Below, piece by piece: positions 41,607-59,838 of a DNA stretch of 64,000 nt (position 1 is the first letter of the stretch; every line of letters starts with the position of its first letter). The stretch lies in NCBI GenBank assembly GCA_037043015.1, contig CM073329.1:5100648-5164647 (forward strand), written 5' to 3'. The notes under the pieces were generated by a model that did no database searches, was not told where the DNA came from, and saw nothing but the letters and a program-made list of their open reading frames with translations. Source of the stretch: Bryum argenteum (Eukaryota; Streptophyta; Bryopsida; Bryales; Bryaceae). A program made the position numbers and the translations under genes.

Positions 41607-44600
41607 TCATTGTTTCACGATCAGCGCGTCTCGCCCGGGCCCCACGCCGATGTACTGGCACGGCAAACCCACGAGCTCTTCTATCCTCTCCACGTATCTC
41701 TGCGCCGCGCTCGGCAGGTCCTCGTACGACCTCACCCCCGTGATGTCCTCCTTCCATCCCTCCAAAGTCTCGTACTCCACCTGCCCAACACGCAAGCATT
41801 AATTAAAATGACCCTCGCGACCCACAAGTACATGCAGAACTCCCAAGCAAGCTCACAAGCAGCAGTCAGAAAGCCGCACTCACAAGCAGGAACTCACAAG
41901 CCAGCACACACAAGCAAGCACTCATAAGTGGCACTCACCTCCACTTGCTCCAGGATGGACAGGTCTGATGGAAAAGATCTCAGCTTCTCCCCTGAGGGTG
42001 ATCTGTATGCAATGCCCAGCTTCACCTCACTCAGGCCTGACAACACGTCCAGCTTCGTGAGATTGATGGCAGTGAAGCCGTTGATCGTGCAGGCGAAGTT
42101 GAGCGCCACAATGTCCAGCCATCCGCACCGACGGGGCCTTCCTGTCGTCGTTCCCCACTCGAACCCTGCCTTTCGAAGATCCTCGCCTTCATCCCCGAAG
42201 AGCTCCGTTGGGTATGGTCCTGCCCCTACTCGTGTTGTGTATGCTTTTGCCTGCACAGGTCGAGCTACGCTTGTCACAAATTTTGTACCCATAAGGTTAA
42301 ATGGAAATGAATATACTATTGCAGCAACGTACCACGCCGACGATGTCGCCCAGGCGGTTCGGTGCCATGCCCAGCCCAGTGCAGATTCCGCCAACCGATG
42401 GGTTGGAGGAGGTCACGAAAGGGTACGTGCCGAAGTCGATATCCAGCATCGTTGCTTGACCCCCCTCGATCAAAATTCGCTTGCCTTCCGCATACGCGTT
42501 GTTCACGTAGTCAACAGTGTCCACGATGTAAGGCTCCAGCCTCTCCGCGTACTGCACGTACTTCTCCATCTCCGCATCCACCTCGGCGGACGAGTACTTG
42601 AAGTCCTTGAATCGTGCGGCCGCATCGCGGAACAGCACGTCCAGCTTCTCCCGGAACGTGTCCAGGTGCCGCAGGTCACCAACTCGGATGCCGTTCCGGA
42701 TGGCCTTGCTCGCGTAGCACGGCCCGATTCCCCGCTTCGTTGTCCCGATCATCTGCCCTGCTAGCTCTGCTTCCCGCAGCCCGTCCACCTCTTGGTGAAG
42801 GTTGAATAGCAGGTGGGCGCGGTCTGAGACGAGCAGACGCCCCGTACAGTTCACACCCTTCGCCTCCAGGTTGTCGATCTCCTTAAAAAACCCTGGAAGG
42901 TGGATCACAACTCCGTTCCCAACCACGCAAGTGGCCTTCTCATTCAAGATCCCTGACGGCACCAAGTGCAAAGCAAACTTCTCACCCTCGTTGTTGTAGA
43001 TTGTGTGACCGGCATTTGCGCCTCCCTGAATCACAACAGGGTACATCATACATGTGCGCTACACCAACTAGTAACCTCATCTCAAACTAGAAGCCTGAAA
43101 CTGCCGAAACTATCTATCGGAAAATTCCACCACGTTACTCGCTACTTCTCAAACACGAGCGTTTGAAATGTAACATATGCATGCACGTGAAGGAATTCAG
43201 GTCCGGCATCCACAGCCAAGTCCAATGATAGAAGGCACTCAAACCCAAGCATGAATTTAGCAGCAGATGCAGATACAATCACAAGCATGTGTCGCTCAAG
43301 CATGCCCACTTATGAGCATGATTCAGGTGAAACATCGAGGGGTGATCATCACACGCTACATTCGAACAAAGAACTACGCAAAAGGCATCAGATGCAGAAA
43401 TGTCATCCACACATGCCTGTAACAGGTCATGTTTCAGGTGAATCATCGAGTAGTGATCATCATGTGCCACACTTGAAACACTTACACATAGACGATAGAC
43501 TTATCTAACGGGCAATTCTATAGCGTCAGATGCAGAAGTGTCGCTCATCCGTGCTCAAGAATGAACACATTACGGCTGAATCTCGAGAGATGATCATCAT
43601 GCGCTGAACCTATGTTACTCACAAAGACAACCGACTATACTAAAGCTTAATTTGAAAAGTATGGATGAAGCGTCAGATGCAGAAATGTCGATCATACATG
43701 CCCACGCATGAACATAATTCAGGTGAATCATCGAAAGGTGATCATCATGCGCTACACCACCTCTTTTCTGCTAAGACCGTGCTGTCACCCTATTACCGGA
43801 CCATATGACCATCGCTTTCCAGGTCCTGCTTTTATGCTAAAGCAACTCTTCAACGCACAGTACAAAAAAAGAGATATAACTGCAATGCATGCATTGGAAC
43901 AGGCATTACGATAGATCACAAGAGAAAAACTTGCAAGATGAACGAGGACCTAAAGCAAGTCTCCGCTAAAGTACATTCCAAGAAATGCAGCTGCAATACT
44001 TTCATACACAATCGAATTGATTCGAAAATAGGGATGTAGCGTCAGATGCAGAAATGTCGCTCATTTATGCCCACGAATGAACACAATTCAGGTGAATCAT
44101 CGAAAGGTGATCATCATACGCTACAGCGCCTCCTTTCTACTAAAAAGACGATTTCGAATTGCAATCACCCGTACTACCGAACCACAAGACCATCGTAAAA
44201 AGCAACTGAATAGTATCCTTTAAAGCAACTAAAAAGCATCTTGAGAAGCAACTCTCCAGCGTGCAGAAATCTCATTCATCACACAGCAGGTTCGCACACG
44301 AATGAAAAAAGAGGAATTCAAAAGCAAAAGAATGTCTCGAAACCGGCATTGCGATAGAAAACGTAAAAGAGAGAGATTCGCATGATGAAGAGGGACCTAA
44401 AGCAAGACTCCCAGAGAACACATTCCAAGAAATTCAGCTGAAATTTTCTAACATCAAACTAAAGAGCGCGATATCATGAAACAACATTCCAGTAACTCGT
44501 GAGCACGAAAATCGCACGCATTGCTAAGGATCACGCGCAAAAGACAAGAATTCCGACCAAAAAAAAACACATTCCAAGAAATTCAGCACAAGAGGCGCAA

Positions 44601-44960
44601 TTTCCGCACCTGGCAACGAGCCACGATGTCGAAGCGCTGCGCCAAGATATCAACGAGCTTCCCCTTCCCTTCATCACCCCATTGCGTGCCAAGCACAGCG
44701 CAAACCTGCTTCAATCCACGAAACGCATCTTCGTCGTTACCTTTGCTAACTTTCACAGCCTCACGCTCAATAGCTTGCGCCTCACAGCGCACACCGCCAC
44801 TCCTCACACCCTTAACGCCATTGCCATTCGCGGCTTTCACAGCCGTGAGACGGGCGAAATTCTTCGATGCAAGAGCCTGCTGCTGCTGCTTGGATGATGA
44901 TGATCCTCCTGCGACAGCAGCAGCGAGGCCCTGCGAGGCCACGGCCGCTGCCATAGCCAT
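41607..44960 (-). CDS. ADSS: Adenylosuccinate synthetase, plastid-targeted
   Basis: Catalyses IMP + aspartate + GTP to adenylosuccinate, the first committed step of AMP synthesis; plastidial in plants. Four exons join in frame: 44960-44610, 43025-42333, 42250-41939, 41780-41607; 509 residues (Arabidopsis about 490). The N-terminal ~70 residues are an Ala/Ser/Lys-rich plastid transit peptide. Family motifs are intact: [11 protein letters not shown] (GTP loop and catalytic Asp), [51 protein letters not shown] and the C-terminal guanine-binding region ([12 protein letters not shown]). ATG 44960 is the first in frame. Intron 1 (43026-44609, ~1.6 kb) carries the C/D snoRNA copies listed separately, so the gene is also a snoRNA host. 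A telobox lies about 60 bases upstream. Confidence 0.96.
43257..43360 (-). ncRNA. C/D-box snoRNA copy 5, probably degenerate
   Basis: C box GTGATGA (43352-43346) fits the consensus, but the D box reads CTGC (43266-43263) and the terminal stem is only partly kept (TAGC/GCTA). One base of the antisense element differs. Likely a decaying copy. Confidence 0.45.
43384..43468 (-). ncRNA. C/D-box snoRNA copy 4, compensated stem
   Basis: C box ATGATGA (43463-43457), D box CTGA (43391-43388) and intact D' with antisense element. The terminal stem is GGCA/TGCC instead of AGCG/CGCT: both sides differ from copies 1-3 yet still pair, as expected for a selected RNA structure. Confidence 0.72.
43521..43605 (-). 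ncRNA. C/D-box snoRNA copy 3, diverged
   Basis: C box ATGATGA (43600-43594) and D box CTGA (43529-43526) with a short AGCG/CGCT stem are kept. The internal D' box is lost and the antisense element upstream of it is altered (ATTCAG in place of ATTCACCTGA), so this copy may no longer guide the same site. Confidence 0.6.
43667..43755 (-). ncRNA. C/D-box snoRNA copy 2, same intron
   Basis: C box ATGATGA (43748-43742), D box CTGA (43676-43673), terminal stem GTAGCG/CGCTTC with one mismatch, internal D' CTGA and the same antisense element as copy 1. Copy 1 lies 368 bases away within a duplicated intron segment. Confidence 0.75.
44035..44125 (-). ncRNA. C/D-box snoRNA copy 1, in adenylosuccinate synthase intron 1
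   Basis: On the host-gene sense strand: C box ATGATGA (44117-44111), D box CTGA (44045-44042) and a perfect 7-bp terminal stem TGTAGCG/CGCTACA directly flanking them. An internal D'-like CTGA lies at 44091-44088. The sequence before D' (TCGATGATTCAC) is complementary to GTGAATCATCGA, a conserved stretch of 5.8S rRNA as I remember it. The best formed of the five copies; 91 nt, intronic as usual for hosted snoRNAs. Confidence 0.8.
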
Positions 44961-45017
44961 TGCGAAAAGCACAGAAACGGAATGTAATGCGAGACGAGGG
45001 AGAGTGATGCAGCCCTT

Positions 45018-45026
45018 AAACCCTAA
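45018..45026 (-). promoter_or_regulatory. Telobox (AAACCCTAA) upstream of adenylosuccinate synthase
   Basis: aaaccctaa at 45018-45026, about 60 bases before the ATG; a second related aaaccct follows at 45029. Teloboxes are frequent in plant promoters of translation, ribosome-biogenesis and snoRNA-host genes, which suits the snoRNAs carried here. Function inferred from motif only. Confidence 0.45.
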
Positions 45027-48000
45027 TTTAAACCCTGGAGGGAGAATGAGACTCTACGAATTGCAGCAGATGTTGGAAGGGGTATATACCCCCTCCACTA
45101 AGGAGACCGTCGAGGGGGGGGGGGGGCAGCTGGATCCTCCTCTTTCCTCCAATAGCTTACTAGCATCTTCTTCTTCGGCCCCTTTGGCACTAACTGTCAC
45201 TTTTCTTTTGATACCGTTATTTCTCCGGGGCTATATTCATTTTTTAACCCCTTGGTGGTACGTGTACTCTTATATTATTGTGTGTTTGGGCAAAAGCAAA
45301 AATGATAAAATTTTAATGTTGCTTAGTTCATTTTATAGATTTAGAATAATTTTCAATAGTTTTTGTGATAGATTTTAGATATTACCTGGTGAAAGATATT
45401 TATGATATATTTTTCTCCGTTCTTTTACGATTGCTGAAATATTTATGTCATTTTTACACCCTGAGGCTTTGTCACACTGAGTCATGTGAGAGAATTAGTC
45501 ATTAATGATCTATTTATATGTATTATTAAAAAAAAGTAGGATCTCTCTATCCATGTTGGAACCTTTTATATTGATGGGAGCCAGACAAAAATAAAAATAA
45601 AAAATAGCAAAGTAAAATCTATATTACAATACAGGAGGCTTTGTCTCATACGACGGTTCCGCGCTGGAATCCGTCGTGGAGACCTTGAAGGGAAATTAAT
45701 ACCCTTTTACAAAGAGTAAAGGGATTCCAACGATCAATACCCATTTTGACTTATTTGAAGTTTATGAATGTTTTATAGCTTTAGGCAATCCAAGTTGAAC
45801 GTGCTCAACGGCACGGGTCCCATTAGTTAATATATAAGGTAAAGTTTAAAATGTAAAACAAAACAAGATTTGAAACTCATTGGCGCCTCCATAAAAATAC
45901 TCAAACACTAATGTGACCCTTGCTTCTTTTATTTTTTGGTGACTATTCACCTTCATAGTGTTCTTTTTAATTGCTTAAGAGTCTACAATAAGTTGTAATT
46001 TTGAATCCCTTTTGGTTAGCAAATTTATTATCAATGAATTGGTTAAAATCAAAATAAGGGAAATAAATTAGTCATTATAATTCATGTTTTGGGATTTTAT
46101 GTTTTTAACAACGTTAGGGCAACCCGCATTATGGCCCTCCTCTTGCAAACCCTTGGAGGTTCTTTTTGTCAATGTTCGAAACTGGATGGTCAAACCTTAT
46201 GACTTTCTTGAATATACATTATACGATTTTCACTTTCTCAAAATTTACAATATAATAACAAAAAACAAGTGAAAGAATCTCAAATTCTAAGTGTTGCAAG
46301 TTTGAATCTCAAAACCTCCTTATTGATGCCTTTAATTTTGTTCAAGGAGATTTTAAAAGCCTTTTAAGTTACTCAAATAAGTTGACAGTTAACCCCTGAC
46401 TTTCCTTAAAACGTGAAACGGGTTTTGGAAGTCTCTTGTCGGAGAAAAACTCAGCCAACTTTGACCATTATAATCTCACAAATGACAAAGAATGAACGGT
46501 TTAAATTTGGTATGTGGTAAGAATGTCAAGTGAACTTTGAGATCTTACGGTTGAATCATTTAAATAATGCTTAGATTGAGATTTTTTGAGCTTAATCTAA
46601 AGGAAGGTCAAATTTTGTGACTTGGACCGTTTTGCAACAAGAAAATTTAGAGGTTAAGGATTGAACAAAATATTCTTTTAGGAGTTACTCCATGATAAAT
46701 CATCTATATAATGCAAAGTTCATAAGTTCCTTCGATGTTGGATACAACATTTTTTAAAGATCAATATTAGAGATATATGAAGTGACATGAAGAGACACTT
46801 GCATGACTATTTATGGTTTGTGTACTTTTTAAATACTACTCATGGGCTTATGGTTTAATAATTTAGCAAGTCGACACAAAACACTATATGAAAGCATATC
46901 ATCTAGTCTTTTTTATGCCTTATCATTGTCTTTATGCAATACTTAGATTGTAGAGAACAAAAATGAATTTTGAAATCTCAATAAGGACTTAAGGGTTACA
47001 GAATTCTTTTACAAGTTACCAAGTGATACCTTAGGGCATTTGCAACGGACTGGCCAAAGAGACAAGACTGGCTATTTGTAGCGGGTCAAAGGTAATTTTC
47101 CTTTCCCAACAAATTGGTTGTACGACCTGCTACCTTTGGTGGCCCGCCAAAAGAACGCATGCCATAGGTAGTGGCCTGCGAGAGCCCTCGCTACCTATCC
47201 AACTCGGACTCAAACATGTTGTTTACTTCAAGTTAACTTGAATTTTGGAAGATTTCATGCCGCATATTGGAAAACCTCAAATCTTGGAATTTCTGGACTT
47301 TAAATACTTTCAAATTTTTGTCATGTTGTAGTAAAAGACTTAATATAGCAAGGTCATTTAGCTAGTCTATTGGAAAAGGGTGTGAATTCTAAGGGGTGCT
47401 ACATACAGCAACCCCTCCTTCGATCCTAGCTACAGTTACCTAGTCGTTTAGCCAATTCATTGGGAAAGCCCTTATCTCTTAACAATAATATGTCTATGAG
47501 GGTGTTGTCACACTCACATAAATATTTCATCAACCATGCTCACATACCCATCCCGGCTATCATCTCTATCCCCGTCCCTACTAGAATTCAAAAATACAAG
47601 TTTCCTAGGCTTCTTTTTAATATGAGAAATTTTTCTAGGGCTCCACACGACATAATTTTTGCACGGTCAGGTTTTATTGTTTTTCTCCTCAACCAAAATT
47701 TAGGTTTTGTAATTTCCAATGCTTTTTAGGGCCACAAATACTTTGAGCTTCGATATCTTGGGATTTGCAAGTCCAACTCACAATCTAACCATTGCCATTA
47801 CCCCTACCAAATTTCACTTCCAGCAACACCTCTAGCGCCCTAATCGTACTTGGCCTCTTTGAAATTTTACTTCTATTTTTTGTTTTTAATTTAATATTTT
47901 ACTTCTTGAAATTGGGTTATTTACATTAGTGTCTACACCCTCCATATGAGTTTCAAGCATCCAAATTGGTATTACTTGTTGAGAACGACCATTGAACAAT

Positions 48001-49662
48001 ACTGAACTCTCTATAAAAAAGTCAATCAAAGACCAAATATACACAGGGACAACCTCCCTATGCCACGGCATTCCATCATCCCAACGCGCAAATCGCTCCG
48101 TTAGTGACCATGAAGCAATACCAAATGCCGTATGAAGAGGCAATCTAAGACCAATTGTATATGCATAGGACTTGATGAATCTTACCGAATGCCAAATGTT
48201 GAGTATTTCCTCCAAGCAAGACAGGGAATTGCCAACATCTATGTCTACAAATGTAACTCTATCTGTGATTTTCAAGCCCTAAAACTTCAATAGTAAAAGC
48301 TCACCATAACGATAAGCTGCCATTTGAGTTCACACGTATCCGATTGATATTCTTGTTGTGGTTAGGAGATTTGTATGAAGTGCACAAATATGAATAAAAT
48401 ATTGGGCCAAAACAACCCCAATTTTGACGTTCTGCATATCACTCCAATTGCCTCAGCGAGGACCGTTTAAACAACACAATCCTTCACTCAAAACTTTAAA
48501 TTTACAATAATCCAAGCACTTTTGTAAACGAGATATTTATTTTAGGAGGGAGGGAGTATAAAAATTTTATCACAAATTGATGTATATTTGTAGTTTTATA
48601 GGCATATAACAATAAGATTGTTGGGATGAGAAGGATCCTATCTGTGTTACATATGATTCCGTTTTTTTTTCACAATGAGGAATATTCGGGTGCCATCCTA
48701 GTTCACCTTTAGATAGTAAGGATTGTGCGCATGTATAACATCTCTAATTGGTATCTTAATTGTTGCATGAATTGTGCATATGAGAGTTGAGATCGGAAAG
48801 GTAGACTCAGAAACAAAATGACCCAATCTCATATAGTAGGCAGCCAAACGGGTGAGGTGGTTGCAAGTGAATATCGTGTTTTGAGAATATCATGATTTAG
48901 GGTGAAGTATCATGATATCGAGGTGGTTGCCAAATGCACCCTTAATAATCGAGAAAGCCAACACAAAACATTATATGAGAGCATATCATTTAGTTTCTGT
49001 GCCTCACCTATGGCCTTTATCTAGCCCTTAAATCCCAAGATTCAAAAATGAATTTTAAAAATTCATCTTGTGTCAGTTTCTCAAAACCATATATGGCCGC
49101 TTTCATCTACATCCAATTTTCAACGGTCAAACCTTATGATGTTTGCAAATTACAACAATTACAAGACATTCACAACTCTATTACTTTATTGGGGAATTAA
49201 CTTCCAGACCTTGCGGCTGAAGATTTGATATCTTTGGTTTCATGACCATTCTTTCCAATTTTGTACAAACAAATGTTGGGGAGAGGCTTTTGAGAACATG
49301 GACATTTGAGAATTAATGTGTGCACTTGATTTCAACAATTCGTGCAGTTTCTCTACTTCAGCCCAACATACAATATGGCTCTACCATCAAAATTCAGGAT
49401 TGAAGTATAATAACTTTGATAATTATGATTCGTCATCACACCAATATCTTACAAATTTGAACATCCTTCTCGCAAAAAAAAAAAACTGTAACTCCATAGT
49501 TGTTTACACCAACTTTTCCAAAACGAATGCTTCCTCATACTCGCGAACATTTCTTTTCCCACCCAAAACTTTGAGTCCTGAAAATCGAATTTTACAATTG
49601 TCCAGAAGCGACTTTCTGGAAGGTTGTTCCAATGTCAGGAGAACTTCTAAATTAATTCTTGG
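45027..49662. other. Long intergenic region, no convincing gene
   Basis: A run of 13 G lies at 45114-45126. A diverged repeat links 46853-46985 and 48951-49071 (cacaaaacactatatgaaag against cacaaaacattatatgagag), probably remnants of an element. A locally GC-richer block at about 47035-47200 (gggcatttgcaacggactgg at its left end) looks like a small inserted element but its right end was not found. A minus-strand frame at 47886-48275 (129 codons, GMPWHREVVPVYIW) has no family I know. The rest is AT-rich. Confidence 0.45.
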
Positions 49663-56641
<6,979 letters not shown>

Positions 56642-56762
56642 CGCTCTTTCCCACTCTTTCACCCTCCCTGTCTTTCACCCTCTCTCGCTTCAATCTTCGA
56701 AACGATGAACAATGTGACAACACCTTGGTGTCGGTGCGAGACAGGAAGGTGAAATGCCAGGG

Positions 56763-56772
56763 TTTAGGGTTT
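56763..56772. promoter_or_regulatory. Telobox (TTTAGGGTTT) upstream of TRM4
   Basis: tttagggttt, about 120 bases before the TRM4 ATG on the opposite strand. As for the adenylosuccinate synthase promoter, this motif is common in plant genes for translation and RNA processing. Motif-only evidence. Confidence 0.4.
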
Positions 56773-57334
56773 TAGCAACGAGAGCATCTTCGTCGTTTGT
56801 TGGGATCTGTTTCCTTCTGCTTCCTTTTCCGATGAAGCTCAGAAGGCGGTTTGATGCCCAATACCATACTATTTTCAGTATACCATACTATTTTCAAAGC
56901 AAATTTAGAAATATTATAACTGCATCATTTTATGTGTGGGATTGTTTTTGTAGGAGAGTAAATAGTCATGTTTCTTATTCTAATTGGATAACATAATATA
57001 AGTCCTTAGAACATAGGTGGAAGTAGGGTTTCAATCATATGAGAGTACCATAGTTATAGAATGCAAAATAGATTGCATTTTATTACAATTTTATATAATA
57101 TGAACTTAAAGTGTTTGATATGTAAGGTGATGTGAACTTATTTTTCATTTTATAGAATTTTAAATAATATGAACACAGAATGTAAAGATGACAATTGTAG
57201 GCTCAAACTTGAGTATATGTAATGTGCAAACCACTCAATTATTTTTAAAAGTAAACTTGAGGATATATTCTGACACTAAAGTTCACATTTGTATTCTCGT
57301 TTGCATTAATTAATTAATGGTTGGTGAGATGAGG

Positions 57335-57555
57335 AGGTATGGTGAGGGGGCATGGTATTTATGCCATGGTATGGTATGTATGGCATCGTGGGGATAGTAC
57401 GTATGGTATGCTATTAGTATGTATGGCATCGTGGGGATAGTATATATGGCATGGTATGGTATGTTTGGAATGATATGGTATGTATGGTATGCATAGGTTG
57501 TATGGTATGTTTGGAATGATATGGTATGTATGGTATGCATAGGTTGTATGGTATG
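57335..57555. repeat. GTATGGTATG-type minisatellite
   Basis: Many variants of tatggtatg, with two longer higher-order units: atggcatcgtggggatagta twice (57379-57441) and atgtttggaatgatatggta twice (about 57461-57530). Apparent reading frames here (His/Tyr/Thr-rich on the minus strand) are repeat artefacts. Confidence 0.8.
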
Positions 57556-57868
57556 GTGATTGGAGAATCGTTATGGTTTGAGGATTAGGAGAAGTGAGAA
57601 AGTGTATAGGTGAACGAAGAAAATCAAAGGAGGTGGTTGGGTTGGCATGTTAATTCACCAAACAATTACAGATTGGTACTAACATTTATCTCAATGAAAA
57701 TGTACCTTTTTTGCATGCCATGTAGGAAAACTCATGCCTTATATCATTCTCTCTTTATTAGATCTCTTTTTTAAAAAATTTAAAAAAAATTTAAAAAAAA
57801 ATAAAATAAAAAAACTTATCAAATACTAGACTCAAACATCAAGTACCATGAAGTTGATAAACTCAGGA

Positions 57869-57950
57869 GTGGATGAAGGGGAAAGCAAGAAGCGGATGAA
57901 GGTGAAAATAAGAAGCGGATGAAGGGGAAAGTAAGAAGTGGATGAATGAG
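57869..57950. repeat. 23-bp tandem repeat (GCGGATGAAGG...)
   Basis: Three units of 23 bp plus a partial fourth (57869-57891, 57892-57914, 57915-57937, 57938-57950), each beginning gYggatgaag and ending taagaa or caagaa. Confidence 0.85.
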
Positions 57951-58429
57951 ATGAAACGAAATTAGATATAACAGGAAGCACATGAAGTGAAAAGCGAATG
58001 AATTAGTTTAAACAAAGATGATGAAGTGGAAAGCATAGTGAAAATAAGATTTTGAAATGGGAAGCGATAGAAATATGATTCAAGTACACTCTTCAAGTAC
58101 CATGTGAATTTTCACTTTTTTCAATTGGAAAATATCATTTTACCAATTAAAACTATTTGGAACAAAAAAAAATTTAATTAGAAAGATTTTCTAATAATGC
58201 GTTTAGAGGTTAAGGAGCAAAATTAAGTATTAATCTGTGCTTATGGAAGTAACATGTTGGTAACATGATGTGGTATTAATATAAATCATTAAAACATCTA
58301 TATATCAAAGCTTCGAATGAAGCAACCAAACTTTAATGGGTACTAACTTTCCCACAACCAATTGATACAAAGATATTGTAAAAACTTACTAAAAATATGA
58401 AAGAAATACTATCAATCTACCTTATTTAT

Positions 58430-58915
58430 CACCATCTTCATCACCATCATCATTGCCTTCTTCATCACTATCATCATTGTCGTCTTCATCACTATCATCA
58501 TTGTCGTCTTCATCACTATCATCATTGCCCTCTTCATCACTATCTTCTTTCTCCTCTTCATCACTATCTTCATTCTTCTCTTCATCACCTTCTTGATCGC
58601 TGTCTTCATCACCCTCTTCATCACCTTCTTGAACGCTGTCTTCATCACCCTCTTCATCACCTTCTTGAACGCTGTCTTCATCACCATCTTCATTGCATCC
58701 TTCATCACCATCTTCATTGCTCTCTTGATCACCGTCTTCAACACTATCTTCATCACCATCTCCATAATCTTCTTCACCACCTTCTTCAACGCCATCTTCA
58801 CCACTCTCTTCATAACCTTCTTCATTGCTCTCTTCGTCACCTTCTTCAATGCCCTCTTCATCACCTTCTTCAACGCTATCTTCATCACCCTCTTCGTTAC
58901 TATCTTCATTGCCGG
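58430..58915. repeat. Low-complexity tandem repeat, (Asp/Glu)-rich if read on minus strand
   Basis: About 480 bases of imperfect cttcatcactatcatc-type units. Because of the trinucleotide-like structure three frames are open: minus 58422-59207 (Asp/Glu/Ser/Gly-rich), another minus frame (Lys/Met/Val-rich) and plus 58397-58939 (His/Leu/Cys-rich). No flanking domain or splice-supported gene is evident, so I call it repeat DNA; a real acidic low-complexity protein on the minus strand cannot be excluded. Confidence 0.7.
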
Positions 58916-58929
58916 GGAAACCACCGGTG

Positions 58930-59838
58930 TGAGCGTTGAGCGGTGAGCGGTGAGCGGTAAAGTTTGAGCGGTAAGTAATAAAAATTTCCAAAGTTAATGG
59001 CCCTATTACCATGGAATGTGTGGGTCTGAAATTACGAAATTGTTTTTTATACGCATAAAAGTACCCAAAACCGTGGATATTGGTCCTAAATCCAATTATT
59101 TTCATGGTATTGGGGTCATACAATATTTCAGAAATTATCCACATTTGCAAGCTTAAATAAACTTTAATTAAATTATGGGCTGGCATCATCATGTGTAACC
59201 AATACAATTCAAATCATATCCAATATCTATACCTTCACTTGTGGCTTGCCATTAGGTAATCAATAAGTTTTATTTTATCGATCTTAATATTTAGAGACCA
59301 ATTAGGGCTGACGTCACCAAATTCCTATTTCACTTGTCACAATTATATGTAAATGCTTCGGAATATATAATCTGAAATTTATAACTAGAGGTCGTCTTCT
59401 TGTCTCTTCTTGTAAGGCGTAGAGAAAGACATTCACGTGGCATTGTAGTGGTCCGAGTTCGATTCTCCTCGGCCTCGTTTGAGCGTTGCATTGCGTCTTT
59501 AAGCCGCTATCTTGAGCTATACAAATACCAGCCTATAGCCCCTACCAACATTGGCAAGATTCAATCTCACCAATGGAAAAAAAAACCTTCTAAAGCTTTT
59601 AGTCCGCATTGAGTTTAGAACTTAAATATTAGATAGACGGATGCATTGAAATTGGAGTTGAAGAAGTTACATAAAAATTAGAGCTGACGTCACCATTAAA
59701 CGATAATCACGATAAATAAAAATATAAAACCATATATATTGAAAAACACATATAGATAATATATAAGTAATAGGTCATGTTAAACTACGAATGTATGGCG
59801 CTACCATATCCTATACCTATCAGAAAACAAATCACACA
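58930..59838. other. Intergenic, AT-rich
   Basis: Begins with a few gagcggt repeats (58930-58975), then AT-rich DNA with the SINE-like stretch and the TGACGTCA-containing direct repeat. No gene recognised. The last ~200 bases are probably 3' UTR of the minus-strand gene ending at 59839. Confidence 0.4.
59390..59585 (+). mobile_element. tRNA-like sequence, possible SINE
   Basis: taaggcgtagagaaagac (59412-59429) resembles the D-arm region of Leu/Ser tRNAs. About 30 bases on, gagttcgattctc contains a perfect Pol III B-box core (GTTCGATTC, 59456-59464). A 9-A run follows at about 59577-59585. No complete cloverleaf can be drawn. This arrangement suggests a tRNA-derived SINE with an A-tail. A near-direct repeat (ctgacgtcacca) lies at 59308-59319 and 59684-59695, but too far out to be a simple target-site duplication. 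Confidence 0.35.

Larger units (their letters stand above)
43667..44450. repeat. Duplicated segments within adenylosuccinate synthase intron 1
   Basis: Apart from the snoRNA bodies, flanking intron DNA is repeated: 43760-44010 (ccatatgaccatcg, gacctaaagcaagtctcc, acattccaagaaat) corresponds to 44127-44445 (ccacaagaccatcg, gacctaaagcaagactcc, acattccaagaaat). The array therefore grew by tandem duplication of intron segments, not by separate snoRNA insertions. Confidence 0.65.

Noticed and set aside
41928-42764. 278-codon plus-strand frame
   Set aside because: Antisense shadow of adenylosuccinate synthase exons 2-3, no motif.
43257-44125. Regularly recurring ~85-bp repeats suggesting a CRISPR-like array
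   Set aside because: Eukaryotic intron, repeats diverged and longer than spacers, and C/D boxes with pairing ends explain them as snoRNA copies.
44521-45378. 285-codon plus-strand frame
   Set aside because: Antisense to adenylosuccinate synthase exon 1 and its promoter; composition mirrors the real exon (transit-peptide region).
58397-59207. Three overlapping long open frames (His/Leu-rich plus, Asp/Glu-rich and Lys/Met-rich minus)
   Set aside because: All result from one imperfect trinucleotide-like tandem repeat; no flanking domain supports a gene.
59412-59475. tRNA gene
   Set aside because: B-box present but no complete cloverleaf or anticodon arm; better explained as a SINE-like relic.
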